Part shown: positions 63,918-64,000 of the stretch, piece after piece
Layout of the letters: each line of letters opens with the position of its first letter
Position numbering within the stretch: the first letter of the stretch is position 1
NCBI RefSeq assembly: GCF_042680805.1
Contig: NZ_JBHUEM010000020.1
Coordinates: 310,001 to 374,000 of the forward strand
DNA: 64,000 nt
Source: Bacillus_CJ salitolerans
GTDB taxonomy: Bacteria; Bacillota; Bacilli; Bacillales; SA4
Direction: 5' to 3'
Made by a program: the position numbers and the translations under genes
Notes under the pieces: model-generated
The model's input: the letters and a program-made list of their open reading frames with translations, nothing else
Told to the model about the DNA's origin: nothing
Database searches by the model: none

Positions 63918-64000
63918 TTAATATCTTTTTGTTGTGTTTTTTTGCTTTTGCATAATTTCGTAGGACTTTTCAATAATATCTGTCAAAACATCACCTTTAT
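63918..64000 (-). CDS. C-terminal end of an unidentified gene, 3' partial
   Basis: The last 26 codons of a minus-strand gene: KGDVLTDIIEKSYEIMQKQK then a basic tail and stop at 63918-63920. The start lies beyond the window. Too short to identify. Confidence 0.55.
   Translation of the reverse strand, partial: KGDVLTDIIEKSYEIMQKQKNTTKRY

Noticed and set aside
1..64000. CRISPR arrays, tRNA or rRNA genes
   Set aside because: No regularly spaced direct repeats and no cloverleaf or rRNA sequence were recognised on reading through the window.

Overview
The window reads as chromosomal DNA of a low-GC, Gram-positive, spore-former-like bacterium of the Bacillaceae. Supporting this are the AT-rich composition, strong AGGAGG-type ribosome sites with many TTG/GTG starts, dense U-tailed terminators, and families typical of Bacillus and relatives: YueI (DUF1694), DppA-like M55 peptidase, NagA/NagB/NagR with a dre-type operator, S13 DacC-like carboxypeptidase, MocR regulator, Hol_Tox type I toxin, Lcn972-type bacteriocin. 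A species cannot be named. The sequence is a draft: a 236-base N run lies at 15245-15480.

Layout. 1-10.5 kb: housekeeping and accessory metabolism (EamA permease, HAD phosphatase, MFS pump with TetR repressor and two matching operators, M55 and M42 peptidases, VOC protein, Gly/Tyr-rich protein, permuted NlpC/P60 hydrolase, Gfo/Idh oxidoreductase), interrupted by a complete IS1595-type element carrying a membrane-protein passenger. 10.5-14.8 kb: a multi-hairpin element, an ABC-F ribosome-protection gene behind a leader ORF and attenuator, a PPOX flavoprotein, a frameshifted TrmO-like gene and an HD hydrolase. 14.8-21.5 kb: a conflict island. A truncated toxin-tail plus immunity copy, an IS66-like scrap, a lactococcin-972-like bacteriocin with two half-permeases and an ATPase, then an AHH-nuclease toxin fragment with a propeller-like putative immunity gene. 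The two toxin/immunity copies form a direct repeat around the bacteriocin genes. 21.8-36 kb: a XerS-like recombinase followed by a zone rich in gene remnants (metalloprotease, group II intron RT, HAD nucleotidase, O-methyltransferase, phosphotransferase, IS110) among intact lipoproteins, GNATs, a MocR regulator and an alpha/beta hydrolase.

36-64 kb is mostly on the minus strand and orderly: methyltransferase, phosphotransferase, lipoprotein, chemoreceptor, DUF2157/GDYXXLXY pair, amino-acid permease, then an amino-sugar and cell-wall recycling block (anmK, nagZ, glcF-glcD, nagR-nagB-nagA) with a NagR operator before nagA. In that block GlcDF may oxidise the D-lactate released from MurNAc-6-phosphate; this is inference from neighbourhood. 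Then come yueI, a second Gly-rich protein, a compact type I toxin-antitoxin locus, an ENTS-like MFS protein, a patatin phospholipase, a TVP38/VTT protein, a DacC-like PBP4a and a Suv3-like RNA helicase.

The strongest items for a second look are the bacteriocin/polymorphic-toxin island with its repeated immunity gene, the type I toxin with its overlapping antisense RNA, the ABC-F attenuator, the IS1595 passenger gene, and the unexplained four-hairpin element at 10.5 kb.
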